Below are positions 43,402 through 53,141 of a DNA stretch of 64,000 nt, piece by piece. Position 1 is the first letter of the stretch. Each line of letters opens with the position of its first letter. The position numbers and the translations under genes are program-made. The DNA comes from Leadbetterella sp964563435 (GTDB lineage: Bacteria; Bacteroidota; Bacteroidia; Cytophagales; Spirosomataceae). The notes below the pieces were generated by a model that searched no databases, was not told the DNA's origin, and was given only the letters and a program-made list of their open reading frames with translations. The stretch is from positions 1 through 64,000 of the forward strand of contig CAZLXI010000016.1 of NCBI GenBank assembly GCA_964563435.1, read 5' to 3'.

Positions 43402-43543
43402 GAAGATGTTCAAAAAGTTAACGGTTTGCCGCTGCGACAAAATGCAAGGCGCTGAGGATGAGACCGAAGGAGCATACTGTAGTATGTGACTGAGGCCGAA
43501 TTCCGAAAGCAACGCAGCAGTTTTTGACTTTTTGGACATCTTC
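43402..43543. mobile_element. 142-bp palindromic MITE-like element
   Basis: The ends are inverted copies: GAAGATGTTCAAAAAGT at the left and ACTTTTTGGACATCTTC at the right (one mismatch in 17). The next layer is CCGCTGCG left and CGCAGCAG right. A central CATACTGTAGTATG palindrome (43473-43486) would cap a long hairpin. It carries no gene. Its right end abuts the truncated RAYT transposase, and RAYT proteins are known to be linked to palindromic repeats, but whether this one mobilised the element is not shown. Confidence 0.75.
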
Positions 43544-43556
43544 ACAAGAACCCCCA

Positions 43557-43784
43557 AAAGCAAAAAACAGTTACTTTGGGCCACAATCGCGAAATTTGGC
43601 CTCTGTTATCCGGGGGTTTAAAATTGGTGTTACCAAGGCAACAAGACAAATGAAAAAAGATTTCGGTTGGCAACCTCGTTTTCATGACCACATAATCCGA
43701 AATGAAAAATCACTGGAAAGAATACGAAACTATATTTTCACTAACCCCTTACGATGGGAAGAGGATAGTTACTTCACGAAATAA
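43557..43784 (+). pseudogene. C-terminal remnant of a RAYT (REP-associated, Y1-type) transposase
   Basis: From about 43574 the frame reads SYFGPQSRNLASVIRGFKIG, then VTKATRQMKKDFGWQPRFHD and HIIRNEKSLERIRNYIFTNP. These are the C-terminal helices of the IS200-like, HUH/Y1 transposases that accompany REP repeats in Bacteroidota. The N-terminal half with the HUH motif is absent; the MITE-like element at 43402-43543 lies where it should be, so insertion or deletion there destroyed it. The product is non-functional. Confidence 0.85.
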
Positions 43785-43785
43785 A

Positions 43786-45579
43786 TCACTTTAACTTCCG
43801 CACCGCACCCTTCCTCAGATCCACCTCAAAGTGATCCGACGGATCCCCATGTGAAATTTTGTCCAGGATCCTGAAAAGATCTTTTAACCTGAGCGAGAGC
43901 TCATCGCCCGTATCCAGCAACTCAAATTGCCGGCTGAGCGTTTCGTACTGCTTCAGCCGTTTCCGGGGAATATCCCGCCGGGCCAGCTCATCGGCGGACT
44001 GAAACTTATAGAGATCCAGGAGGAGGTCGCTGAAATCCCATTGCCGGTACCTTTTCTTTTTTAGACCGGTGTTTTCGCGCGAAATCCTGAAAAGATCTTC
44101 CCCGTTCAGTTTTTCAGCCTGCCTCGTAAAGTCCTTCGGCCAGTCACCGGGGATCATGCGAAGGCGTACGAGTTCTGTGAGGTGGAAGAGCGTAAAATCG
44201 CGGTAAGAGCGGGTATTCAGAATTTCTTTGTTCCAGATGCGGGAATCCCCGGCCAGACTCAGCGTCTCATGCTCTTTCTCATACAGTGGAAAAAGTTCGT
44301 TGAAGCCGTCCACTTTGTCGAGGATAACGGTTTCTATCTCATAGCGGTCACCGGGCTTTACGGTTAAGATCTTATAGGCCGGGATATAAGCGGCCAGCGA
44401 AGGCACCTGTACGTTCACCAGCATCTTTTTGTTTCCATACTTTCGGATACCCGTATCATTGATGTGCATGTGTCCGCCGAAATGAATCTGCAGCCCGGCA
44501 TCGGAAAATGCCTCAGCCACGTTTTCATGAGGAGTCCGGTGCAATTGCCATTTGGTTTTCCCGAGCAGGTTACCGATGTCTTCCGATGCGCCGTCGTTAT
44601 AATCGATCATGGGATAATGTGTAAAGGCCACCACCGTTTTGTTTCTTTTCCGGGCCTCTTCGGTTACCTGTCTCACCCAGGCCACCAGGTGTGTTTTATT
44701 CGTCATCACATGGTTGTACCCCACGGAGGAGGAGTTATAATTCCTGACATCCTCCGGGTCGCCGTTCCCGTTTTTGGGAATGTACGTATTGCCGTCAATG
44801 GCCAGAAGCCAGAGGCCCTCTACCGGCTCCACCACGTAGCTCAGGTCGGGTACCGAAAACCCCGGACCTACCTCATACATCCGGGTCCGGTAATCACTGT
44901 ACTTTTCAGCAGCGGCGTAGCTGTATTGTTCGGGCTCAATAAACCGGGAGGACGCGCTCCAGTACAGGTGTTCCGGTGAGGGGCGCAGCCCAAACGCTTT
45001 CAATTCTTCCAGAATCTCCAGGTAACCCGACATGGCAATGTCTTTCGTAATAATAGCGCCCGGGCGCCGGGCCAGGCTTTCCGAGCTGTAAATGCCCAGC
45101 GGCTTCCCGTCGGCACCCAGGAAATCGCTTTTTCCGCTCTCCTGGCGGAAAGGGCCTACGGGGTCATGGTTTCCGGTAGTGATAAAAAACCGCAGCCCGT
45201 ATTTTTCGGAGTACTCCTCCAGTATCTTCCGCAGGCCCCGCAGGTTATAAGCCTGGCCGTCATCCGTAAAATCGCCGGGCAATGCCACAATTTTGATCCC
45301 CCTTTCTGCTATGTCGTCAAGTGCGGCCAGAAAAGCATAATAATTCTCGTTAAAGATGCGGGTGGAGCGAAGTTGCGCGCTCATGGTCCGAAGGATCACC
45401 GGCTTCCCCGTTTCCGGATGAATGATGCCCCTGAACTCATTATCGGAGAAGCTTCCGTACAGGTCCTGGAAGTGGATATCGGAAACAAAAGCGATTTTTG
45501 TTTGCTGACTGTAAACGGCAGGCACCGTGAATAGCAGAATCACCGGTAAAAAACGAAACAGACTAACCATTTTTCTCAT
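43786..45579 (-). CDS. Secreted calcineurin-like metallophosphoesterase
   Basis: About 597 residues from ATG 45579 (45570 also possible); a signal peptide ends TVPAVYSQQ. All five calcineurin-type motifs are present: FVSDIHF (Asp, His), LPGDFTDDG (Asp), TTGNHDP (Asn, His), FTHYP (His) and FGGHMHIND (His). It therefore binds two metals and should hydrolyse a phosphoester in the periplasm. A C-terminal helical extension of about 180 residues is not recognised. The gene overlaps the end of the hybrid sensor gene by about 17 bp and is co-transcribed with it, opposite to the polysaccharide enzymes. The substrate is unknown; phosphorylated or diester-linked glycans are one possibility. Confidence 0.88.
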   Translation of the reverse strand: MRKMVSLFRFLPVILLFTVPAVYSQQTKIAFVSDIHFQDLYGSFSDNEFRGIIHPETGKPVILRTMSAQLRSTRIFNENYYAFLAALDDIAERGIKIVALPGDFTDDGQAYNLRGLRKILEEYSEKYGLRFFITTGNHDPVGPFRQESGKSDFLGADGKPLGIYSSESLARRPGAIITKDIAMSGYLEILEELKAFGLRPSPEHLYWSASSRFIEPEQYSYAAAEKYSDYRTRMYEVGPGFSVPDLSYVVEPVEGLWLLAIDGNTYIPKNGNGDPEDVRNYNSSSVGYNHVMTNKTHLVAWVRQVTEEARKRNKTVVAFTHYPMIDYNDGASEDIGNLLGKTKWQLHRTPHENVAEAFSDAGLQIHFGGHMHINDTGIRKYGNKKMLVNVQVPSLAAYIPAYKILTVKPGDRYEIETVILDKVDGFNELFPLYEKEHETLSLAGDSRIWNKEILNTRSYRDFTLFHLTELVRLRMIPGDWPKDFTRQAEKLNGEDLFRISRENTGLKKKRYRQWDFSDLLLDLYKFQSADELARRDIPRKRLKQYETLSRQFELLDTGDELSLRLKDLFRILDKISHGDPSDHFEVDLRKGAVRKLK

Positions 45580-48500
45580 AACTTTTAGCATACTCGGAAG
45601 GCGAAACACGATAGAGTTTCTGGAAAGCGGAACGGAAATATTTGTAGTCTTCGATACCCACCAGATCCATGACCTCGGTCACCCGGAAGCGCCCCGTAAC
45701 CAGCAGCTGCGCGGCCCGTTTCAGGCGCACATCGCGGATAAATTCCACTACCGACTGCCCGGTGATATTTTTCAGCTTCCGGTAATAGGCCGACTGGCTC
45801 ATCCCCGATTCGCTGACCAGGCTTTGTACGCCGAACTGCTTGTTGGTCAGGTTATTTTCCACGATCTCCATCGCACCGTGGATAAATGCCCGGTCGGTAT
45901 CGGGAATCCCGGATGCCGTGGGCTCCATCAGGATCTGCCGCTGGAAATGCTCCCGGAGTTTCCGGCGGTTGATCAGCAGCGACTGGATCTTGGAAAACAG
46001 TATCCTGGGGTTGAAGGGCTTCACGATGTAATCGTCCGCTCCGCTTTCCAGGCCTTCCAGCTCATGAACGGCTGCTGCCCGGGCGGTGATCAGCACCACC
46101 GGTATATGTGCCGTTTTCGGGTTGTTCTTTATTCTTTCGCAAAGCTCCAGGCCATTCATTTCCGGCATCATAACATCGCTCAGAATGATATCGGGCGAGG
46201 TTTCATACGCTTTTTCCAGGCCTTCTTTTCCATCCTTCGCCATTGAAACCCTTAAATGACGTCCGAAGATTCCGCCCAGGTAAGTGCGCAGGTCGGCGTT
46301 GTCTTCCACAATGAGCAGATGGTTCTCCGAAAACGTTTCATCCACGCTGTCGGGCAGCAACACGTCAGAGAGGACAGGAGGCGGAAGCGTACTTTCCGGA
46401 AGCACGACAGGCCCCGCATCGGCGGGATGATAAGGAAGAATGATCTCAAAAACAGAGCCGGCGCCCGCCGTACTGCGTACTTCTATGGTTCCGCCCAGCA
46501 TCTGAACCAGCTCCCTGACCAGCGATAGCCCGATGCCCGTTCCGGGGGCTTTGGGTCGGTCTTTTCTGACCACCTGGTAAAAAGGCTCAAAAATATGCTT
46601 CAGATCTTCCGGCCCGATACCCGTGCCGTTATCGGTTACCCGGATGAGCAGATGGTTTTCGCCCGGGCGTGTGACGGAGAGTTGCACATCACCCCCTTCA
46701 GGGGTATACTTAAATGCGTTGGAAAGCAGGTTGGTAAGAATGATCTCCAGCTTGGCCGGGTCAAAGCTGACGGGCGCTTTTTCAGAAAAAACATCCAGGG
46801 TATAACGGATATCCAATTCATCGGCCTTGATCTTGAAAATCAGGAATATCTCACGGATGAAGGCAATGATATCGCCGTTCTGAAGCTGAACTTTCATGTT
46901 CCCCGATTCTATTTTCCGGAGATCCATCAGCTGATTCACGAGGCTCAGGAGCTTTTTCGCCTGTCGATGGACCAGCTCGGCTTTTTGCCTTGCCGGGGTC
47001 TGCGGTTCCATGGTCTCCATCAGGTCTTCGGCCGGGTTAATGATCAGGGTAAGGGGCGTTCTGAGTTCATGCGATACATTCGTGAAAAAGTTGAGCTTCA
47101 TGTCGGAAAGCTCCTTTTCTTTTTGTTTGGCCATCTGTTCCAGGGCTATTTTACTCTGAAGCTCGCGTTGGCGGGCCCTTATCCGCCGGTACCACGTCAA
47201 AGCCGTGAGTGCCGCAGTGGTATAGCACAGGTAAGCCCACCAGGTCTTGTACCAGGGGGGTAAAATACTGAGGTGAAGTGAGGCGGGTTCGGTGGCCCAC
47301 ACCCCATCACCGTTATCGGCCCTTACCATAAAGGTATAATCGCCTGCGGGTAAGCTGGCGAAAGCGGCAATGCGCTGCCCGGGCAGCAGGGTGATCCAGT
47401 TGCTGTGATATCCTTCCAGTTTATAGGCATAGCGCTGTTTCCGGGGATTGTGAAAATTCAATCCTGCAAATTCAATGGTAAAATCGTTTTCCGAATCGCG
47501 GAAGGTAATCCTGTGCTCTGCCGAAAACGGCCCGTTTAGCATGGCCCGGGGATGTTTTTCCGTGGCTGGGTCCAATTCGTAATTCACAATCCTGACCCGG
47601 GTGATCTGCATCCTGGGCGGGTAGGGGTTAGGCGAGATCCGGGAAGGATCAAAGTAAGAAATGCCATTTATCCCGCCAAAATAGAGGGTGCCGTCGGTGT
47701 CTTTCGCCGCGGCCCCGATTTTGAAAGAGTTGCTTTGCAGTCCGTCAGCCACATCAAAGTGGAGGTAGGTTTTTTTTTGAGGGTCAAAGCGATAGAGTCC
47801 GCGCCCGCCGATCCACAGGTCGCCGTTATCGGCTTCAAGGATGGTCTCCACATTCGATTCCGGCAGCCAGCGGTCGTAACGGGTGATGACTTCCTGCCCT
47901 TTCTCTTTATGGATAAGATGGAGACCGCCGCCCAGTGTTCCCACCCAGATATCGCCGCGGCGGTCTTTCAGCAGAGGCCAGGCGTAATTTACCTTCATGC
48001 TCTGGGGACTTTCGGGGCTGAAGAAAAAATGGCTGCGCAGTTCGCCTTCGTTACCCAGCTTACACACACCGGCGTTCCGTGTACTGGCCCACATCACGTT
48101 TTCTTCAGCATCATACAGCAGGGCCGTAATGTTATCCGAAGGAATATCGGAGTTTAGCAGGTTCAGGGTTTTTATAAAATGACCGTCCCGGTCCATCACA
48201 AACACGCCGGCGTAGAAGGTGGCGATCCAGATGCGCCCCCTGCCGTCCTGGCGGATACAGAGGGGTTCGATCTGAGACCAGGGTCGCTCGCCCGGCACAT
48301 CGGGCAGCCGTCGCAGGCTCAGCGTTTTTTTGTTGAGCAGGTAAATGCCGTTCTCGCGCGAAGCCACCCACAGGTTCCCGTCCTGCGAATCATAAATACT
48401 CGAAACACTGATGTGCGTGGTGCTCGCGGATACCCGGTTAATCAGGAAGTTCTGAAAGCTTCCCGACAGCTTATCGTAACGGGCCATCCCGTTGCGGGTA

Positions 48501-49645
48501 CCGATCCATAACACCTCTTTCTCGTTGCAGATGGTGTTGATATAATCATCCGGAAGCTCGTGGTTATTCATGCGGTTGATCACCGCAAAAGGTTTGGCCA
48601 GCAGGTTGATCTTATTCAGGCCCCCTGACGATGCGGCAAACCAGAGGTTATTGAAAGTATCTTCAAACACCTGGTGCACCCGGTTAGAATTGATGGCAAA
48701 AGGGTTATCCGAATCTACAGAGAATACCCGGTGGCTGTTGTAGGTAAGCGTGCCGGGAGCTCCGGGCTGGAGGTCACGGATAAGATGAAGCCCGAAATTG
48801 GTGCCGATCCAGATGCGCCGGAAAGAATCTTCGTAAATACAATTAATGGAAGCGAAAGAATCTTTCAGCCACTGAATGCCGGCAGGAACGATCCGGGCCA
48901 CCGAGTTATCGGAAGCTACCCAGAGTGTATGATCGGGCTTGAGAAGCAGGGCCCTTACATTTGCATGCGGCCAGAATGCCGATCGCTCGGTGCTAAAACT
49001 CTCCCCGTTTTTCCGGAGATGCCACAGTCCCAGCCCGAGAGTTCCCACCCACAGATCTCCGTTCCCCTCTTCGGCCAGCTTATAGACCGTAACATTTGTG
49101 CCGTTCCGTGGAAAAGCGATCTCCTTCAGCGCTGAAATTTTTTTCTCTGCATCAAAAGAAAGAATCAGTAAGCCGTGTGTACGGGTGGCCACACACAACC
49201 GGCCTTCGCTGATATCCAGTACGGCACGGGCAGAGATCTGCCGAAGCAGCTTACGGGTCTCCGGGGCGTCGGTTAATTCGGCCAGGCTGCGGAAATGATC
49301 GGTTCGCGGATCGTAAAAATATACGCCCTGCTCGTCGGCAGTGGCCCAGATCCGGCCGTCTTTTGAAAGGTGGAGGCCCTGGATCCGGTTATTGTAAAGT
49401 CCGTTAAAGTTGCTGTTAGGCAACAGGTAGTTTTTCAGCTCATAACCGTCATACCGGTCAATGCCGTTATTGGTCCCGATCCAGATGAAGCCGTCCTGGT
49501 CCTGAAGAACGGATACGGCATCGCTGTGGGCCAGGCCGTCGTTTACGGTGATGTGCTCAAACCGGAGGTTGTCCTGAGCCATTCCCCGGCCGGGAAGTCC
49601 TGCCAGGAGACAGGAAAAGAATATGACAAAACCCTTTCTGAGCAT
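45563..49645 (-). CDS. Hybrid two-component system regulator (sensor kinase, receiver and AraC domain)
   Basis: A 1360-residue inner-membrane protein with a signal peptide. Its periplasmic sensor has about 14 reg_prop repeats (GFIWIGTNNGIDRYDG, DLWVGTLGLGLW) and a Y_Y_Y domain near 700-790; a membrane segment (WWAYLCYTTAALTALTW) follows near 805. The cytoplasmic kinase has His859 in NVSHELRTPL, ATPase motifs NLLSNAFKYTPEGG, GTGIGPEDLKHIFEPF and GTGIGLSLV, a receiver with Asp1157 in LSDVMMPEMNG and an AraC helix-turn-helix at about 1260-1360 (SGMSQSAYYRKLKNITG). Such proteins sense a glycan oligosaccharide in the periplasm and switch on the adjacent locus. It diverges from SusC at 50055, so it probably controls the arabinogalactan-type genes. 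Confidence 0.95.
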   Translation of the reverse strand: MLRKGFVIFFSCLLAGLPGRGMAQDNLRFEHITVNDGLAHSDAVSVLQDQDGFIWIGTNNGIDRYDGYELKNYLLPNSNFNGLYNNRIQGLHLSKDGRIWATADEQGVYFYDPRTDHFRSLAELTDAPETRKLLRQISARAVLDISEGRLCVATRTHGLLILSFDAEKKISALKEIAFPRNGTNVTVYKLAEEGNGDLWVGTLGLGLWHLRKNGESFSTERSAFWPHANVRALLLKPDHTLWVASDNSVARIVPAGIQWLKDSFASINCIYEDSFRRIWIGTNFGLHLIRDLQPGAPGTLTYNSHRVFSVDSDNPFAINSNRVHQVFEDTFNNLWFAASSGGLNKINLLAKPFAVINRMNNHELPDDYINTICNEKEVLWIGTRNGMARYDKLSGSFQNFLINRVSASTTHISVSSIYDSQDGNLWVASRENGIYLLNKKTLSLRRLPDVPGERPWSQIEPLCIRQDGRGRIWIATFYAGVFVMDRDGHFIKTLNLLNSDIPSDNITALLYDAEENVMWASTRNAGVCKLGNEGELRSHFFFSPESPQSMKVNYAWPLLKDRRGDIWVGTLGGGLHLIHKEKGQEVITRYDRWLPESNVETILEADNGDLWIGGRGLYRFDPQKKTYLHFDVADGLQSNSFKIGAAAKDTDGTLYFGGINGISYFDPSRISPNPYPPRMQITRVRIVNYELDPATEKHPRAMLNGPFSAEHRITFRDSENDFTIEFAGLNFHNPRKQRYAYKLEGYHSNWITLLPGQRIAAFASLPAGDYTFMVRADNGDGVWATEPASLHLSILPPWYKTWWAYLCYTTAALTALTWYRRIRARQRELQSKIALEQMAKQKEKELSDMKLNFFTNVSHELRTPLTLIINPAEDLMETMEPQTPARQKAELVHRQAKKLLSLVNQLMDLRKIESGNMKVQLQNGDIIAFIREIFLIFKIKADELDIRYTLDVFSEKAPVSFDPAKLEIILTNLLSNAFKYTPEGGDVQLSVTRPGENHLLIRVTDNGTGIGPEDLKHIFEPFYQVVRKDRPKAPGTGIGLSLVRELVQMLGGTIEVRSTAGAGSVFEIILPYHPADAGPVVLPESTLPPPVLSDVLLPDSVDETFSENHLLIVEDNADLRTYLGGIFGRHLRVSMAKDGKEGLEKAYETSPDIILSDVMMPEMNGLELCERIKNNPKTAHIPVVLITARAAAVHELEGLESGADDYIVKPFNPRILFSKIQSLLINRRKLREHFQRQILMEPTASGIPDTDRAFIHGAMEIVENNLTNKQFGVQSLVSESGMSQSAYYRKLKNITGQSVVEFIRDVRLKRAAQLLVTGRFRVTEVMDLVGIEDYKYFRSAFQKLYRVSPSEYAKSYEKNG

Positions 49646-50054
49646 TTTAGAACAAAAAACTGTTCAAAGTTCTTCAAAAAAAGAGAGACCGGCAACTTTC
49701 GCCTCCGGAATGCTTCACGGGGGGCGTGGTTCCGGGAAACTGGCCGGTTGCCGGGCCGCGGGCATAGCCTTACCTCCGGCGATTCACCTGTGCAGCAGAC
49801 CTGAAAGAAAGGGGGCGTGTTTGCGGCTTTTGAAAAAGGCACGAATAAGGCGGTTTTCAGCCACTTACGGGCGTTTTTTCATCATTTTCAGGGCTGTTGC
49901 TGACGAAAATGCCCCAAAATTTTGCTGATTTTGCCCCTAACAGGCCGGGAAAAATGCTGCCTAAATTTGCACTATTCGAATAAATTATTTTGAATTTTTC
50001 GGAAAAGTGACACAAGGGATTGTCAAACAAAATCATTATTAACTATTCAATCAG
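49646..50054. other. Divergent control region between hybrid sensor and SusC
   Basis: This 409-bp gap contains no convincing gene. It should hold both divergent promoters and the site bound by the hybrid sensor's AraC domain. TAAATTTG at 49962-49969 fits the -7 consensus for SusC, leaving a leader of about 80 nt. No clean TTTG lies at the expected -33 distance (the nearest is at 49930). The first 250 bp are G+C-rich and have no visible repeats. Confidence 0.6.
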
Positions 50055-53000
50055 ATGAGAAAAACTCTATTATTAGGTGAAGTGCTGATGCGGATCAGGA
50101 GTAAAGCCTTCTTTTCTGTCCTGTTGGGAGGTGGACTATTGCTAAGCAATGCTGCTTTTTCTAACGGGATGAAAGGTTTCGGCGGTACTTTTGTGGCGGT
50201 TGACCGCTCCATCGAGGGAAAAGTAACCGACGAAAAAGGGGAAGCCGTTCCCGGTGTTAACGTAAGGGTGGAAGGCACCACACAGGGGGCCATTACAGAC
50301 GCGAACGGAGCGTTCAAAATCACCGTCGGTGATGCCGATGTAACGCTGGTTTTCAGCTCGGTGGGTTATGTGGAACAAAAGGCGGTGGTTCGCAGCGGAC
50401 AAACGCTGGTGAATATCACCCTGGAGGAAGACAGCAGGATGATGTCGGAAGTGGTGGTAGTGGGTTACGGTACCCAGAAGCGGTCAGATATCACAGGGTC
50501 GGTGGCTTCCGTGCCGAAAGAGCGTCTGGCCAACCTCCCCGTGAATAACGTCATGCAGGCTGTGCAGGGAGCCGTGGCCAACGTTACCGTGTCACAGGCT
50601 TCTTCCATCCCGGGCGATGCGCCCTCCACGCAGATCAGGGGAAGAAACTCCATTAACGCTTCTTCTGAACCCTATGTGGTGGTAGACGGGATCCCGCTGT
50701 CGAGAACAGACGGGTCCATTAATGACATTAACCCCAACGATGTGGCTTCGATAGAGATCCTGAAAGATCCGTCGGCCGTGGCGATCTACGGGGTGAACGG
50801 GTCGAACGGTGTTATCCTGATCACCACCAAAAGGGGAACCAGCGGGAAACCCTCGATCCGCTACAGCACATATGGCGGTATAGAAGAGGCGGCCAACATC
50901 CTGGAACCTGCTTCGCCTGAAGAGCTTCTGAGACGCTATGCGGAATACTCCCGGATCAACCAGATCCCGCTCTATAACGGCGGCCCGGTAAAAAATCAGT
51001 ACGAATGGGATAACTATCAGAACGGGGTGACCACCGACTGGCTGGATGCCGTCATGCAAACGGGCGTTATCCAGAATCATAACATCGGTCTGAACGGAGG
51101 CAATGAATTTGCCAAGTATTTTGTTTCCCTCGATTACATGGATCAGAAGGGCATTCTGAAGGGATACAACTACAAGCGATATTCCTTCCGGACCAATACC
51201 GACATCAAGGCTACAAAATACCTGACCGTAGGTACATCCGCCTTTATTGTGTCGCATAACCGCGACGGCGGCCGGGCCAGCCTTTTACAGGCAGCGGCCA
51301 TGAGCCCCTACGCGCAGATGTATAACGAAGACGGCTCGTACACACAGCACCCGATGTATTCGGAACAGCTTTGGTCTAACCCGCTCCTTCCTACCACCAC
51401 AAACCCCATCCGCCGCCAGTTCAATATATCGCTGAACGGCTACGCAGATGTAAGCTTCGGCAACATCTGGAAACCGCTTACCGGACTGAACTATAAATTT
51501 AATGCGGGGTATTCCTACGTACCTACCCGGAATAATTATTACGACGGGAAATCGGTGTATAACCTGAGTGGTCGGGGAGAGATCAATAACAGCGAATCGC
51601 AGTCGTATACCCTGGAAAATATCCTTACCTGGAACAAAGACTTCGGCGTGCATCATTTTGATGTTACCGGCTTGTATGCCTCCAAGGAGAAATACTGGCA
51701 ACAGTCCGTGGCGGTAGGCCAGGTGTTTCCTAACGATGACCTGGAATGGGGCAACCTGGAGTCGGCTTCTACCCAGACCGTTTCCTCTCAGGCAGACCTC
51801 TACCGTTCGATTTCACAGATGGGCCGTTTGAATTACGGCTACGACAGCCGATACCTTTTCACTTTTACGGTACGTCGCGACGGAGCTTCGGTCTTTGGCA
51901 GAAATAATAAATACGGAACCTTCCCTTCTGCGGCGGTTGCCTGGAACATTGCCAATGAATCTTTTATGCAGCAATACAGCAAGCTGATCACCAACCTTAA
52001 GCTCCGGTTGTCGTACGGGGTCAGCGGTAATGAGGCCATCGGGATATACCAGACCCTCGCCCTGATGAGCTCGAACTCACTGGCCATGGGCGGAAGCTCT
52101 CTCACCTCCCTGAAAGTTCAGTCACGTATGGGGAATGATGACCTGCAGTGGGAGAAAACCTCGGGTCTGAACGTAGGTCTGGACTTCGGTCTTTGGGGAA
52201 ATCGACTGTCAGGTACCCTCGATGCCTACAAAACCAACACCTACGATATGCTCCTTTTACAGCGTATTCCGCTGATCACGGGGTATTCCGATGTATGGTC
52301 GAATATCGGTAAGGTGGCCAACACCGGTGTTGAACTGACTCTGACCTCGAAAAACATCGTTAAAAATGACTTCACCTGGTCATCTACGCTCGTATTCGCT
52401 ACCAACAAAAACAAAATAGTGGATGTTTATGGTGACGGAAAAGACGACGTCGGGAACCGTTGGTTTATCGGGCAGCCGGTAGGGGTGATCTTTGACTACA
52501 CCAAAGTAGGTATCTGGCAGAAAGAGGAGATCGAAGCCGGGCTCAATAAAGGTTGGGATGCACAGGCGCAGCCCGGTGATCTTAAACTGGCAGACCTCAA
52601 CGGCGACGGCCTGATCAATAACGAGGACCGCAGTATCCTGGGACAAACAGCCCCGAAATGGACCGGTGGACTCACCAACACCTTTACGTATAAGAATTTT
52701 TCACTGAATATTTTTCTGAATACGGTGCAGGGGCACCTGCGGAACAATCCCCAGATCGGTGCGGCAGCCGATGAAATGGGCCGGCGGAGCACACCAGCGG
52801 ATATGGGGTATTGGACGCCGGAAAATCAAAGCAATGAATGGCGGTCACTGGCCAACGGTTCCAACCGTTACGGCTATGGCTTCCCTGAAAAAGCCGGTTT
52901 TACCCGTCTGAAAGACATCACCCTGAGCTATAATCTTCCCGCCACTGCCGTGAGCAGGATCGGGATCGGTGGGCTGCAGCTCTATGCCAGCGGACGGAAC

Positions 53001-53129
53001 CTGCACACCTGGACAAGCTGGCTGGGCTGGGATCCCGAAGCCCGCGATATAACCCGGGGCTCAACCAATGACAACATTAATTATCCGGTGGTCAGGACGT
53101 ACGTCCTGGGGGCAAACATTACCTTCTGA
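50055..53129 (+). CDS. SusC/RagA-family TonB-dependent transporter
   Basis: 1024 residues; ATG 50088 (MRIRSKAFFSVLL) is an alternative start with an equally good signal peptide. The mature protein opens with the carboxypeptidase-D-like domain IEGKVTDEKGEAVPGVNVRV, has the SusC mark MMSEVVVVGYGTQKRSDITG, a plug with VDGIPLSRTDGSINDINPNDVASIEILKDPSAVAIYG (split in the family), and a long beta-barrel ending in VRTYVLGANITF. It imports the polysaccharide fragments through the outer membrane with TonB. SusD follows after 12 bp. A -7 box lies at 49962. Likely induced by the divergent hybrid sensor. Confidence 0.95.
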   Translation: MRKTLLLGEVLMRIRSKAFFSVLLGGGLLLSNAAFSNGMKGFGGTFVAVDRSIEGKVTDEKGEAVPGVNVRVEGTTQGAITDANGAFKITVGDADVTLVFSSVGYVEQKAVVRSGQTLVNITLEEDSRMMSEVVVVGYGTQKRSDITGSVASVPKERLANLPVNNVMQAVQGAVANVTVSQASSIPGDAPSTQIRGRNSINASSEPYVVVDGIPLSRTDGSINDINPNDVASIEILKDPSAVAIYGVNGSNGVILITTKRGTSGKPSIRYSTYGGIEEAANILEPASPEELLRRYAEYSRINQIPLYNGGPVKNQYEWDNYQNGVTTDWLDAVMQTGVIQNHNIGLNGGNEFAKYFVSLDYMDQKGILKGYNYKRYSFRTNTDIKATKYLTVGTSAFIVSHNRDGGRASLLQAAAMSPYAQMYNEDGSYTQHPMYSEQLWSNPLLPTTTNPIRRQFNISLNGYADVSFGNIWKPLTGLNYKFNAGYSYVPTRNNYYDGKSVYNLSGRGEINNSESQSYTLENILTWNKDFGVHHFDVTGLYASKEKYWQQSVAVGQVFPNDDLEWGNLESASTQTVSSQADLYRSISQMGRLNYGYDSRYLFTFTVRRDGASVFGRNNKYGTFPSAAVAWNIANESFMQQYSKLITNLKLRLSYGVSGNEAIGIYQTLALMSSNSLAMGGSSLTSLKVQSRMGNDDLQWEKTSGLNVGLDFGLWGNRLSGTLDAYKTNTYDMLLLQRIPLITGYSDVWSNIGKVANTGVELTLTSKNIVKNDFTWSSTLVFATNKNKIVDVYGDGKDDVGNRWFIGQPVGVIFDYTKVGIWQKEEIEAGLNKGWDAQAQPGDLKLADLNGDGLINNEDRSILGQTAPKWTGGLTNTFTYKNFSLNIFLNTVQGHLRNNPQIGAAADEMGRRSTPADMGYWTPENQSNEWRSLANGSNRYGYGFPEKAGFTRLKDITLSYNLPATAVSRIGIGGLQLYASGRNLHTWTSWLGWDPEARDITRGSTNDNINYPVVRTYVLGANITF

Positions 53130-53141
53130 TCCATCCTCAAA

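Noticed and set aside
49623..49928. Open frame of 101 residues in the divergent sensor/SusC control region
   Set aside because: Starts inside the sensor's 5' end on the other strand, has a non-protein-like composition and no family match.
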